64,000 nucleotides of DNA from Nocardioides sp. Root140 (GTDB lineage Bacteria; Actinomycetota; Actinomycetes; Propionibacteriales; Nocardioidaceae). The stretch is taken from positions 186,001 to 250,000 of the forward strand of contig NZ_LMFI01000001.1 in assembly GCF_001426745.1 (NCBI RefSeq), given 5' to 3'. The notes under the pieces are model-generated. The model saw only the letters and a program-made list of their open reading frames with translations. It did no database searches and was not told the DNA's origin. How positions within the stretch are numbered: the first letter of the stretch is position 1; every line of letters begins with the position of its first letter. The translations under genes were made by a program, and so were the position numbers. This document shows, piece by piece, positions 1 through 10,699 of this stretch.

Positions 1-1
1 C

Positions 2-433
2 GAGAACGAGCACCTGCGACTGATCGCGAAGCAGGAGGCGGGCTGCCGGTTCTTCGTGACGCAGGTCGTCTACGACCTCAATGCGGCCAAGAACCTCGTC
101 TCTGACTACCGATACGAGTGCGAGTCACGAGGGCTGGTGCCGGTGCCGATCGTGTTCACCTTCTCGGTGTGCGGCTCGATGAAGACGCTGGAGTTCCTGC
201 GCTGGCTGGGAGTCGACGTTCCGAGATGGATCGAGAACGACCTCCGGCACGCGGCGAACCCGCTGTTGGCATCCTTGGCGCAAGCCACCGCGACGGCGGT
301 CGAGCTCATCGACTACTGCCGCCGGCTCGGGGTGCCGTTCGGCCTCAACGTCGAGAGCGTTTCGATCCGCCGCGAAGAAATCGAAGCGTCCGTGGAGCTC
401 GCCGGTCAACTAGCCGGGCATCTGCGGAAGTAG
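2..433 (+). CDS. Methylenetetrahydrofolate reductase-like protein, C-terminal part
   Basis: The reading frame is open from base 2, so the gene starts left of the window. The visible 143 residues include GCRFFVTQVVYDLNAAKNLV and VPIVFTFSVCGSMKTLEFL, which resemble the C-terminal half of the MTHFR TIM barrel, where the FITQ(I/V)-type strand precedes the last barrel strands. The family reduces 5,10-methylene-THF to 5-methyl-THF with a flavin. The match is by eye; the fragment may belong to the shorter MTHFR-like paralogue group found in actinobacteria rather than housekeeping MetF. The gene ends convergently against the DinB remnant, with no obvious hairpin between them. Confidence 0.6.
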   Translation, partial: ENEHLRLIAKQEAGCRFFVTQVVYDLNAAKNLVSDYRYECESRGLVPVPIVFTFSVCGSMKTLEFLRWLGVDVPRWIENDLRHAANPLLASLAQATATAVELIDYCRRLGVPFGLNVESVSIRREEIEASVELAGQLAGHLRK

Positions 434-721
434 CCAGCCTGCTGCTGGAAGACCTGCCCCGAGGGGAACTCCTTCAGCGGCGGCGTACGCCGGGTCGCCT
501 CCGAGGTGATGGGCGAACCACCAGCGCTCTCCGGCCGCTCAATGCTGCACCAGGCCAAGAAGCGTGGTGTCCGAGACGACCAGGCTGCGGCGGAGCTGCT
601 GCTCGTTCAGCCCGTCGACCTTCTTCAGCAGGCAGTGGCGGGCGAACGTCAGAAACGCGAGGGCGGTCTCCAGTTCCCCAGAATCTTCGCGAGGTGTCGG
701 CTCTCGTTGGGACTCAAGCAT
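434..721 (-). pseudogene. DinB / DUF664-family remnant
   Basis: On the minus strand, 60 codons from 721 read like the N-terminus of a DinB/DUF664 four-helix protein (ALAFLTFARHCLLKKVDGL, then TTLLGLVQH). A TGA at 539-541 interrupts it, and the same frame continues directly with AAGERWWFAHHLGGDPAY, which is the expected next helix. One nonsense codon therefore replaces a residue, probably Leu. The frame then runs only to about 434, where roughly the last 70-80 residues of a normal DinB protein are missing. The gene is broken by both a stop and a 3' truncation. Intact relatives are metal-dependent thiol transferases. Bases 722-936 hold no gene that I can support. Confidence 0.6.
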
Positions 722-936
722 GTCCGAACGCTAGTGGAACCACGGGAGTGCGTGTCGTCCTGGGCGGGAGCCGAGCATGTCGCGTTCGGGCCTGGCTTGT
801 CGGTGGTCGGAGCGAAATTGATCCGTGCAGGCCAAACCTGCTCGGGTGTTTCTGGGGATAACTCGGCTCATTCGTCACACGCGTTCACAACGGTCACCAC
901 CTTCGTGCATTTGTTCAAAAACAGGCATATCAGGCG

Positions 937-949
937 TAAAATCGTGCCC
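937..949 (+). promoter_or_regulatory. Leaderless promoter -10 element of the DUF222-HNH gene
   Basis: TAAAAT at 937-942 lies exactly 7 nt before the ATG at 950. TTCAAA (914-919) sits 17 bp upstream of it as a possible -35. There is no Shine-Dalgarno sequence, so the transcript would begin at the start codon. The promoter looks intact although the gene is broken. Confidence 0.6.
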
Positions 950-1636
950 ATGAGCAACCCCGACCACATCGGCCCCGGCACCCACCCGGTGCTCGAGTGC
1001 GCAGCGGTGATCGAGACCTCGTTGAAGTCGGTCGCCGACGTCAACCCCGCCTTCATGACCACCGCCGAGAAACGCGCCGCCCTGGTCGAGCTGACCGACC
1101 TCGGCTCCCAACTGGAGTCCCTGCGGCTGCGGGTGATCGCGGCCGCAGGCGACGTGGCCGAAGCAGACGGCGACCCCAACGTCGCCTCCTGGTTGACCCC
1201 ACGCACCCGCACCGGGGCGGGCGCGAACCACCAGGCCGAGAAGCTGGCCACCTCCCTGGACACCCGCTGGAGCGTCGTCGCCGCAGCCCTCGCGTCGAGG
1301 GCGGTGCACCTGGAGCAGGCCAAGGTGATCGTGGCCGCCCTGGACCGACTGCTGGCCAGTGCCGAAGTCCCTGAGGACGTGATGGCACCTGGTCGAGCTC
1401 GCCGCGCAGCACTCCCCGCACGACCTGCGGATCCTGGGCCGCAAGATCCTCTCCATCGTCGCTCCACAGTTGTGTGAGGACGAGGAACGCAAGCGGGTCG
1501 AGGAGGAGGAACGCCGCGCGCACGCGAAGTCCCGGTTGTGGTTCAAGCGCAACGGTGACGGCACCGTGGAGCTGCGCGCCACCCTGTCCGAGGCCGCCGC
1601 GGCCCGCCTCAAGGGCATCCTGAACTCGCTGACCTC

Positions 1637-1748
1637 GCCCCGGCACCAGTCCACCCCGGGTGGGGGTGCGGCCCCGTTGACCGATCCCGCGACCGGTCAG
1701 AAGGTTCCCTTCGACCAACGCCGTGGGCTGGCCTTCGAGGCCCTCCTC
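1637..1748 (+). repeat. 112-bp direct repeat, copy 1 (inside DUF222-HNH gene)
   Basis: Bases 1637-1748 recur without a mismatch at 1794-1905. The offset is 157 bp, which is not a multiple of three, so the duplication breaks the frame. The 45 bp between the copies (1749-1793) do not read as DUF222 sequence. Confidence 0.95.
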
Positions 1749-1793
1749 TCCGTGGGCCAGAGCATCCTGGCCGCATCGGCCGACACGGTGAAG

Positions 1794-1905
1794 GCCCCGG
1801 CACCAGTCCACCCCGGGTGGGGGTGCGGCCCCGTTGACCGATCCCGCGACCGGTCAGAAGGTTCCCTTCGACCAACGCCGTGGGCTGGCCTTCGAGGCCC
1901 TCCTC
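1794..1905 (+). repeat. 112-bp direct repeat, copy 2
   Basis: Perfect second copy of 1637-1748. Beyond 1905 the sequence continues as the proper DUF222 coding frame (FEALLEGLDPDALPVHAG), whereas copy 1 runs into unrelated sequence. Confidence 0.95.
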
Positions 1906-2090
1906 GAGGGCCTGGACCCCGACGCCCTCCCGGTGCATGCCGGCAACGGCACCACCCTGGTGATCACCATGGACCTGGCCGACCTGCTCGCCGGCGTCGG
2001 GGTCGGGGTCCTGCCCGACGGTGGCAAGATCTCCGCCACCCAGGTCCGCCGCCTCTCGTGCACCGCGAAGATGGTCCCCGCCGTCCTGGG

Positions 2091-2190
2091 CGGGGAGTCC
2101 GAGGTACTCGACCAGGGCCGCGCAAAACGACTCTTCACCGGCCCGCAGATCCTCGCCATGGGGATCCGCGACAAGACCTGCCGCAGCGAG
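2091..2190 (+). repeat. 100-bp tandem duplication, copy 1
   Basis: Bases 2091-2190 are followed immediately by an identical copy at 2191-2290. The unit begins CGGGGAGTCCGAGG and ends CCGCAGCGAG. Being 100 bp long, it shifts the frame of the HNH gene just before its nuclease motif. Confidence 0.95.
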
Positions 2191-2290
2191 CGGGGAGTCC
2201 GAGGTACTCGACCAGGGCCGCGCAAAACGACTCTTCACCGGCCCGCAGATCCTCGCCATGGGGATCCGCGACAAGACCTGCCGCAGCGAG
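2191..2290 (+). repeat. 100-bp tandem duplication, copy 2
   Basis: Exact head-to-tail copy of 2091-2190. After 2290 the HNH coding sequence resumes with GCLVPAKWCEAHHH in the shifted frame. Confidence 0.95.
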
Positions 2291-2509
2291 GGGTGCCTGG
2301 TGCCGGCCAAGTGGTGCGAAGCCCACCACCACACCTTGTCCTGGTTGCACGGAGGTCGGACCGACACCAAGGACGGCAAGCTCTTGTGCTCGTGGCACCA
2401 CCACCGTGCCCACGACGACACCTACGACATGACGCTGATGGCCAACGGTGACGTCCGGTTCCGCAAACGCACCTAGGCCATACCCGAATGGCCGCAGACA
2501 CAAGGGGCA

Positions 2510-2546
2510 GCACACCGGGGCCGGTCTTTGGCATGCCCCGGTGTGC
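2510..2546 (+). terminator. Hairpin after the HNH pseudogene
   Basis: Twelve-bp perfect stem, GCACACCGGGGC (2510-2521) against GCCCCGGTGTGC (2535-2546), with a 13-nt loop. It lies 34 bp after the HNH stop codon. There is no U-tract, as is usual at this G+C content. Confidence 0.6.
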
Positions 2547-2562
2547 CGTGGTGGTGGGGGCT

Positions 2563-2694
2563 TGGTTTCGAGACGGTCGCCAGAGCGACCTCCTCAACCA
2601 ACGGTCGCGCGGGGAGGCATGGCGGGGGTCTCGATACGGTCGCAGAGCGACCTACTCGACCACCGAAAAGGCTCCGCGACCTACTCGACCAGCG
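2563..2694. repeat. Cluster of dispersed palindromic intergenic repeats
   Basis: Two full units and one partial unit of a roughly 39-bp element lie at 2563-2602, 2627-2665 and 2671-2694. The core is GGTCGC-(3-4 nt)-GCGACC followed by TACTCGACCA or a near variant. On the minus strand the motif reads TGGTCGAGTAG. From memory, similar elements are scattered between genes in Nocardioides-type genomes. The partial unit overlaps guaD and supplies its last codons and TAG stop. Confidence 0.7.
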
Positions 2695-4000
2695 AGAGAA
2701 CGCTTGCCTGGTCGGAGTCCTCGGAGCTGACCAGGTCGCCGTCGACCCAGACGGTTCGGACGTCGGCGGGGGTGCCGAGGGCGAAGGTGCGGGCCAGGGC
2801 CTCGGCGGCGTCGGAGGCATGTGCGAGGCCGACGTCCAGCGTTGATCCTTCGGCAGGGCAGAGCCACTGGGCGTCGAAGCGCTTGCCGACCGAGAAGTCG
2901 CCGACTTCGTCCAGGCCGAGGGCGGCAGCGCCGGCGCTGGTCGCCAGATGGAGCAGGTGGGCGGCGGTGAGCGGATGGCCGAGCTCGCCGAGCAGCTGCT
3001 GGGCGAAGTAGGCCTGCAGGCCTTCCTTCAGCAAGGAGAACCCGGTGCCGGCGCCAACGTCGGACCCGAGCGCCACCCGGACTCCCGCAGAGAGATGGCG
3101 GGCCAGCGGGAAGAGCCCGCTCCCCAAGGCCGCGTTCGACGTCGGGCAGTGCGCCACGGCCGCGCCCCGTGAGGCCAGCACTGCGAGCTCGGGGTCGGTC
3201 GCGTGGACGTTGTGCGCGAGGACGGTGCGGGGTCCGACGAGGCCGTGCTTGTCGTAGGTGTCGACGTACGAACTGCCGCCGAAGAGCTCGCCGACCGCCG
3301 CGATCTCACACGGGTTCTCGTTCACGTGAGAGGTGAGCATCGCGCCGGGCACCTCGGACAGGACGGCACCGCACGCAGCCAGCAGATCGTCCGTCGAGGA
3401 GAGGGAGAAACGCGGGGTCACGGCGTAGCGGTTGCGGCCAACACCGTGCCAACGCCCAGCCAGGGCTAGCGATTCGGCGTACGCGCGCTCCGGCGTCGTG
3501 TGCAACGGGGGGAGCAGGCGACGGTCGCCGACCACGAGTCCGCTTGTGACCCGCACGCCGACCCGCGAGGCCTCGGTGAACAGGGCGTCGACGGCAGGGG
3601 CGTTGTGGGCGCCGAAGACCAGGGCGCTCGTCGTGCCTGCGGCGACCAGGCCGCGCACGAAGTCGGAAGCGACGCCGACGGCGTAGGGCAGGTCAGCCAT
3701 CCGCGCCTCCTCAGGGAGCGCGCACTGGTCGAGCCAGTCGAGCAACGGCATGCCCAGCGCACCGATGACCCGCGCCTGCGGGAAGTGGACGTGGGTGTCG
3801 ACGAAGCCGGGCAGCACCAGGCCACCGCTGAGGTCGACGACGTCCTCGCCGGGGTGCTGGCGGCGGAGGTCGGCGTACGGTCCGCGGGCGACGATCACGC
3901 CGTCCTGCACCAGCAGGGCGCCGTCGCTGTCGGCGCGCAGTGCGCCGCCGGCGAACGGGTCGTCGGGGGTGTCGAGGAAGGTTCCCCGGAAGAGCGTCAT
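2681..4000 (-). CDS. guaD: Guanine deaminase
   Basis: Converts guanine to xanthine and ammonia, feeding the xanthine dehydrogenase genes upstream. The 439-residue protein is an amidohydrolase-fold enzyme of normal length. The zinc-site motifs are visible in order: DTHVHFPQARVIG near residue 70, TSHVNENPCEIAAVGELFGG, LAHNVHATDPE, and GSDVGAGTGFSLL with the late Asp. The ATG overlaps the xdhC stop in TGATG, so translation is probably coupled; guaD is the last gene of the minus-strand run. The C-terminus (VLSLVE) is unusual because its final codons and stop are provided by an intergenic palindromic repeat. Confidence 0.92.
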   Translation of the reverse strand: MTLFRGTFLDTPDDPFAGGALRADSDGALLVQDGVIVARGPYADLRRQHPGEDVVDLSGGLVLPGFVDTHVHFPQARVIGALGMPLLDWLDQCALPEEARMADLPYAVGVASDFVRGLVAAGTTSALVFGAHNAPAVDALFTEASRVGVRVTSGLVVGDRRLLPPLHTTPERAYAESLALAGRWHGVGRNRYAVTPRFSLSSTDDLLAACGAVLSEVPGAMLTSHVNENPCEIAAVGELFGGSSYVDTYDKHGLVGPRTVLAHNVHATDPELAVLASRGAAVAHCPTSNAALGSGLFPLARHLSAGVRVALGSDVGAGTGFSLLKEGLQAYFAQQLLGELGHPLTAAHLLHLATSAGAAALGLDEVGDFSVGKRFDAQWLCPAEGSTLDVGLAHASDAAEALARTFALGTPADVRTVWVDGDLVSSEDSDQASVLSLVE

Positions 4001-4868
4001 CAGGAGACCTCATGGTTCGTGGGTACGTCGGCGGCAGGTGCCTGGTCGGCGTGGTCAGTGGGTACGTCGGCGGCGAAGAGCTGCAGCAGCCAGGCCGCGA
4101 CGCTCACCGCGATGGTGGCGGGGACCTTGCCGGTCAGCTCGGACAGGCCGATGGGAGTGGTGATGCGGGCGATCGCTTCGGGGGAGTGGCCCTCGTCGGC
4201 GAGCTTCTTGCGGAATCGCGCCCACTTGGCGCTGGAGCCGATCAGGCCGATGGTGGCCAGCCGGTCGCTGCGCAGGGCGGCGTCGCACAGGGCGGCGTCC
4301 TCCGCGTGGTCGTGGGTCATCACGAGCATGTGGGTGCCGTGGGGCAGTTCACCGACGACCAGCTCGGGCAGCACCGGGACCTGGTGCACGTGCACGTTGG
4401 CGACCGCGTCGTCGAACGAGGACAGTCGCTCGGCGGTCAGCTGGTCGGCACGGGAGTCGACCAGGTGCAGCTCGACGTCGTGCCGGGAAAGGATGCGCGC
4501 GAGCTCAAGGCCGACATGGCCCATGCCGAAGATCGCGACTGACGGTACGACGGCCAGCGGCTCGAGCAGCAGGTCGACCTCACCGCCGCAGCACTGGACG
4601 CCGTGCTGGAACGGCGCCTTGTCGGACAACGCGATCTCCAAGCCCTCCGGCTCGGCGACACCGTCGGCGATCATCACCCGGGCCCGCTCGACGGCGACCG
4701 CCTCGAGGTTGCCGCCGCCGACGGTGTCCCAGGTCTGGTCGGCCGAGACGACCATCTTGGCGCCGGCCTCGCGCGGTGAGTGGCCGCGCACGGCGGTGAT
4801 CGTGACGAGGACGCCTGGCTGCCGCTGCTCGCGGAGCCGTTGCACTGCTCGCATCCACTGCATCTCGG

Positions 4869-4872
<4 letters not shown>
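4000..4872 (-). CDS. xdhC: Xanthine dehydrogenase maturation protein XdhC
   Basis: XdhC-family proteins bind molybdenum cofactor, help sulfurate it and insert it into xanthine dehydrogenase. The 290 residues carry the N-terminal XdhC/CoxI domain (ITAVRGHSPREAGAKMVV, then DTVGGGNLEAVAVERA and QCCGGEVDLLLE with the paired Cys). A C-terminal Rossmann domain follows (VAIFGMGHVGLELARIL, then IGLIGSSAKWARFRKKL). The start is GTG and overlaps the xdhB stop by 4 bp (GTGA). The tail contains a short duplication, ADVPTDHADQAP followed by AADVPTNHEVS. Position directly after xdhB matches the usual xdhABC order. Confidence 0.92.
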
Positions 4873-7165
<2,293 letters not shown>

Positions 7166-7169
<4 letters not shown>

Positions 7170-8635
7170 GCGATCGCCTCCTGTCGGTGGGCGGCGTACA
7201 GCCGGAGCAGGGACTGGCCGAGCATCGCCGAGCGGTACGACGCGCTGGCCCGGTGGTCGTCCATCGGGGTTCCTTCGCCGGCCATCACCGCGGCGGCCTC
7301 GCGGACCGTCTGCTCGGTCCACGGGCGACCGACCAGGGCGGCCTCCGTGGCACTGGCGCGCAGCGGCGTCGCGGCGACTCCGCCGAGCCCGATGCGAGCG
7401 CGGATCACGCTGCCGTCGATGACGTCGAGGGCGAACCCGACGGCCACACTGGAGATGTCGTCGAAGCGGCGCTTGGCGATCTTGTGGAACGCGGTCACCG
7501 GCGACAGCGGCAGCGGGAAGCGTACGGCGCGGATCAGCTCACCCGGCTCCTTCAACGTCGTCCGGTAGCCGGTGAAGTAGTCGGCCAGCGGCACCACCCG
7601 GTCGCCCCGGGGCGACGACAGCACCAGCGACGCGTCGAGGGCCAGAAGCGCGGGGGGTGTGTCACCGATCGGCGAGCCGGTGCCGAGGTTGCCGCCGATG
7701 GTCGCTCCGTTGCGGATGAGGCGCGAGGCGAACTGCGGGAACATCTCGGCCAGCAGCGGCACACGGCCCTCGAGCAGTCGCTCGATCTCGCTGAGGGTGA
7801 GGCCGGCGCCGAGGACCACCTCGTCGTCCCCGAACGAGAACTCGCGCAGCTCGGGCAGCCGGTCGACCGCGACGACGTACGGCGCACGCACGCCACGGAT
7901 GTTGACCTCGACCCCGAAGTCGGTGCAGCCGGCGACCACCTGCGCCTCGGGGTTCTCGGCGAGCAGATCGAGAGCCTCGGCGAGGTCGGTGGGCCGGCGG
8001 AACTCTGCGCCGTCCACGCTCAGCACCGTGGCCACGGCCGCCGGCGGAGGTGCGGAGGTGCGGGCGGCGAACGTGTCGCCTGCCGCCGGGGCACCGAGGG
8101 CGTCGGCGGCGTCCTTGATCGGTCGGTAGCCAGTGCACCGGCAGAGGTTGCCGCTGAGCGCGTGCAGGTCGAAGCCGTTGGCGCCGTGCTCGTGGTCGCC
8201 TGCCGAGCCGTTGCCGTTGCCGTCGGTCGAGGGTGCCGCGCCTGCCGAGACCCGGCCGGGGCGGTAGTACTCCGCCGCCATGCTGCACACGAAGCCCGGC
8301 GTGCAGTAGCCACACTGGGAGCCGCCGCGCACCGCCATCTCCCGCTGCACGGGGTGCAGCGAGTCGCACGAGCCGAGGCCCTCGGAGGTGACCAGCTCCT
8401 GGCCGTCGAGTGCGGCGACCGGCACGAGGCAGGCGTTGACCGCGACCCACTCGGTCGGGGTGTCGGCGCCGGGCCGGGCGACCAGCACCGAGCAGGCACC
8501 GCACTCGCCCTCGGCGCAGCCCTCCTTCGCGCCGGTCAGGCCGCGGCTGCGCAGCCAGTCGAGCGTCGTGGTGTGCGCGGCGACGTCGGTGACCTCGGTC
8601 GCCTCGCCGTTCACGGTGATGGTCGATGACTCCAT
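7166..8635 (-). CDS. xdhA: Xanthine dehydrogenase, iron-sulfur and FAD subunit
   Basis: Electron-transfer subunit, with the [2Fe-2S] and FAD parts fused in 489 residues. The first cluster motif is CAEGECGACSVLV with NACL downstream; the second is CGYCTPGF with CRCTGYRPI. After a linker come the FAD motifs VVAGCTDFGVEVNIRG and TIGGNLGTGSPIGDTPPALL, then a CO-dehydrogenase flavoprotein C-terminal domain. ATG at 8635 is preceded by AGGAG at good spacing; an in-frame ATG at 8650 overlaps the permease stop but has no room for a ribosome site. The stop overlaps the xdhB start by 4 bp. Confidence 0.92.
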
Positions 8636-8646
8636 GGCTGGTCTCC

Positions 8647-10566
8647 TCATCCCTTGTTCACCATTCTGCTCCGCGCACTGTGAATCGGGTTGGCAACTTG
8701 GAGGAAGTCGTCGAACCGGTAGCCCGCGATCTTCGCGATCTCGAGCAGCGCGGCCGCGTGCTCCTGGGTCTCGCAGTTGGTCAGCCGGGAGCGGCCCTCC
8801 TCCAGGATCCGCTCGAAGGAGTAGGCGTCGCGGACCGAGATGATCAGCGGGAATCCGAACCGTTCGGAGTACTCCGACGTGATCGCGGTCAGCACGTCCT
8901 GCTCGGGCTCGGCCAGGTGGGTCAGGCCGCGGGTGGACTGGTCGCGCAGCGACGCCTCGCCGCTGAGGCCGTCGGAGACCAGCTTCGAGCCGAGGGCCGG
9001 GTAGGACTCGATCAGCTGGCGCTGCTCGTCCTTCGAGCCCGAGAACAGCACTTCCTGGAAGGAGCGGCGCAGCGCGTGGGTGTCGTGGAACGGGCGCAGG
9101 TCGTAGGCCCGCTCGACGGCCCAGCGCGGGCCCTGGAACAGGGGAGCGAAGGTCTCGACGAACTCGGCACGGGTCATCTTGTTGACCTGGTCGAGGCGGA
9201 CCGAGTCGCCGGGTTGGCCGGCCACGGCCGGGCCGAAGTCCTTGCCGATGTGGTGGAAGACGATGTTGAGCACGATCGCGGTCAGGCTGCCCAGAGTGAT
9301 GCCGCTGCCGAGGATGATCTCGGCCCAGTTCGGGACGGCCTGTGCGACCTGCGGCTGGGCGGTGACGAACATGGCCAGGCCGATGCTGGTCGCCACGATC
9401 ACCACGTTGCGGTGGTCGTGGAAGTCGACCTTGCCCAGGGTCTGGAAGCCGACCACGGCCACGGTGGCGAACATCGCGATCGCGGCGCCGCCGAGGACGG
9501 GGTGCGGGATGCCGGCGACGACCGCACCGGCCTTGGGGATCAGGCCGAGCAGGATCATGATCGCGCCAGCGGCCGCGACGACGTACCGGCTCTTGATGCG
9601 GGTCAGCCGGACCAGGCCGACGTTCTCCGCGAAGCAGGTGTAGGGGAACGAGTTGAGCACGCCGCCGAGGGTGGTGGAGAGTCCGTCGGCACGCAGGGCC
9701 CGGGCGACGTCGTCGCGGTCGATCCGCTTCTCGACGATCTCACCGGTGGCGAACACGTCGCCGGTGGTCTCGACGGCGGTGATCAGCATGACCACGATCA
9801 TCGAGACGATGGCGGCGAAGGAGAACTGCGGCCAGCCGAAGTAGAACGGGGTGGTCGCGCCGACCCAGGCTGAGTCGTTGACTGAGCCGAAGTGGGCGTC
9901 GCCCAGCATCCAGGCCACGGCCGTGCCGGCGACCAGGCCGACCAGGACGGCGACCGTGGCCATGAAGCCCTTGAAGACGCGCTGGATCACGACGATCAGG
10001 GCCAGGGTGCCGAGGGCGTAGGCCAGGTTCTTGCCGCTGGTCGGGTCGGAGGTCGGGCCGGCACCACCGGTGGCGTCCGCGGCCGCGACCGGCAGCAGTG
10101 CCAGACCGATGATGGTGATCACCGAGCCGGTCACGACCGGCGGGAAGAAGCGGATCAGCTTGCTGAACCACGGGGCGATGGCGAAGGTGAAGAGGCCGGC
10201 CACGATCACCGCGCCGTAGATCACCAGCAGGCCGTCGGTGCCGCCCCCGGCAGCCAGGCCGATCGCGATCATCGGCGAGACCGCCGTGAACGTGACGCCC
10301 TGCAACAGCGGGAGTCGTACGCCGACCTTCCAGAAGCCGACCGACTGGATGATCGAGGCGATGCCGCAGGTGAGCAGGTCGGCGTTGATCAGGTGGATCA
10401 GCTGCTCGGTGCTGAGGCCGATCGAGTTCGCCAGCAGGATCGGCACGATCACCGCTCCGGCGTAGAACGCGAGCACGTGTTGCGTGCCGTAGACCGCGAG
10501 CTTGCCGACCGGGAGGACCTCGTCCACGGGATGTACGGCGGTACGGGGGCTGCGAGATCGTTTCAC
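8647..10566 (-). CDS. NCS2 urate/xanthine permease fused to an OHCU decarboxylase-like domain
   Basis: Residues about 10-455 are an NCS2 nucleobase transporter with many membrane helices and the family signature FAENVGLVRLTRIKSRYV. Residues about 460-630 are a cytoplasmic domain like OHCU decarboxylase (UraD), recognisable from FGFPLIISVRDAYSFERIL and ALLEIAKIAGYRFDDFL. UraD normally performs the last step from 5-hydroxyisourate to S-allantoin. Here the motif that should carry the catalytic His (HPDL/HPRL) reads SYPALGSK, with Tyr522 in its place, and the SxxEQ motif is SLRDQ. The domain may be inactive, changed or regulatory. The GTG start at 10566 has GAGGAG upstream. Its stop lies 11 bp before the xdhA start. 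Confidence 0.85.
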   Translation of the reverse strand: MKRSRSPRTAVHPVDEVLPVGKLAVYGTQHVLAFYAGAVIVPILLANSIGLSTEQLIHLINADLLTCGIASIIQSVGFWKVGVRLPLLQGVTFTAVSPMIAIGLAAGGGTDGLLVIYGAVIVAGLFTFAIAPWFSKLIRFFPPVVTGSVITIIGLALLPVAAADATGGAGPTSDPTSGKNLAYALGTLALIVVIQRVFKGFMATVAVLVGLVAGTAVAWMLGDAHFGSVNDSAWVGATTPFYFGWPQFSFAAIVSMIVVMLITAVETTGDVFATGEIVEKRIDRDDVARALRADGLSTTLGGVLNSFPYTCFAENVGLVRLTRIKSRYVVAAAGAIMILLGLIPKAGAVVAGIPHPVLGGAAIAMFATVAVVGFQTLGKVDFHDHRNVVIVATSIGLAMFVTAQPQVAQAVPNWAEIILGSGITLGSLTAIVLNIVFHHIGKDFGPAVAGQPGDSVRLDQVNKMTRAEFVETFAPLFQGPRWAVERAYDLRPFHDTHALRRSFQEVLFSGSKDEQRQLIESYPALGSKLVSDGLSGEASLRDQSTRGLTHLAEPEQDVLTAITSEYSERFGFPLIISVRDAYSFERILEEGRSRLTNCETQEHAAALLEIAKIAGYRFDDFLQVANPIHSARSRMVNKG

Positions 10567-10603
10567 TGGTGTCTCCTCGGGGGCATGACTGCGTGGCATG
10601 TCT

Positions 10604-10618
10604 TTGTGACCTGCACAA
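10604..10618. promoter_or_regulatory. Inverted repeat upstream of the permease fusion
   Basis: TTGTG-ACCTG-CACAA is a perfect 5-bp inverted repeat with a 5-bp spacer, placed 38 bp before the permease start in the 133-bp gap after pucR. It could be an operator for PucR or another regulator. Nothing beyond position and symmetry supports this. Confidence 0.3.
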
Positions 10619-10699
10619 CAGCATCCGCTCGCGGCGGTCCCAGCGGCACCCGACGAACCTCCGAAGGTGGTGCGTGTGGAGGCCCTCGTCGTTGTGCGA

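Larger units (their letters stand above)
950..2476 (+). pseudogene. DUF222 / 13E12-family HNH endonuclease gene, three frame breaks
   Basis: Three frames in succession encode one DUF222-HNH protein. From 950 the first frame reads MSNPDHIGPGTHPVLECAAV and onward to about 1380. After an indel there, the second frame carries LVELAAQHSPHDLRILGRK and CEDEERKRVEEEERRAHAK. The third, from the second copy of a 112-bp repeat, has LPVHAGNGTTLVITMDLADL. A fourth shift, caused by a 100-bp tandem duplication, leads into the HNH end (CEAHHHTLSWLHGG, then CSWHHHRAHD). Removing 157 bp at the first repeat and 100 bp at the second restores one continuous frame across both. DUF222-HNH genes are multicopy in actinobacteria and their role is unsettled. 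The breaks may be real decay or a misassembly between copies. Confidence 0.8.

Noticed and set aside
950..2476. Programmed frameshifting in the DUF222-HNH gene.
   Set aside because: The breaks coincide with perfect duplications and an indel, with no slippery site or stimulatory structure.
2563..2694. Repeats as ends of an insertion sequence.
   Set aside because: No transposase frame or target duplication is present; the units are short, palindromic and dispersed-type.
7170..7322. Upstream extension of the xanthine dehydrogenase large-subunit frame to 7322.
   Set aside because: The added residues are Arg/Pro-rich, overlap xdhA on the same strand, and the family start at 7169 overlaps the xdhA stop as ATGA.
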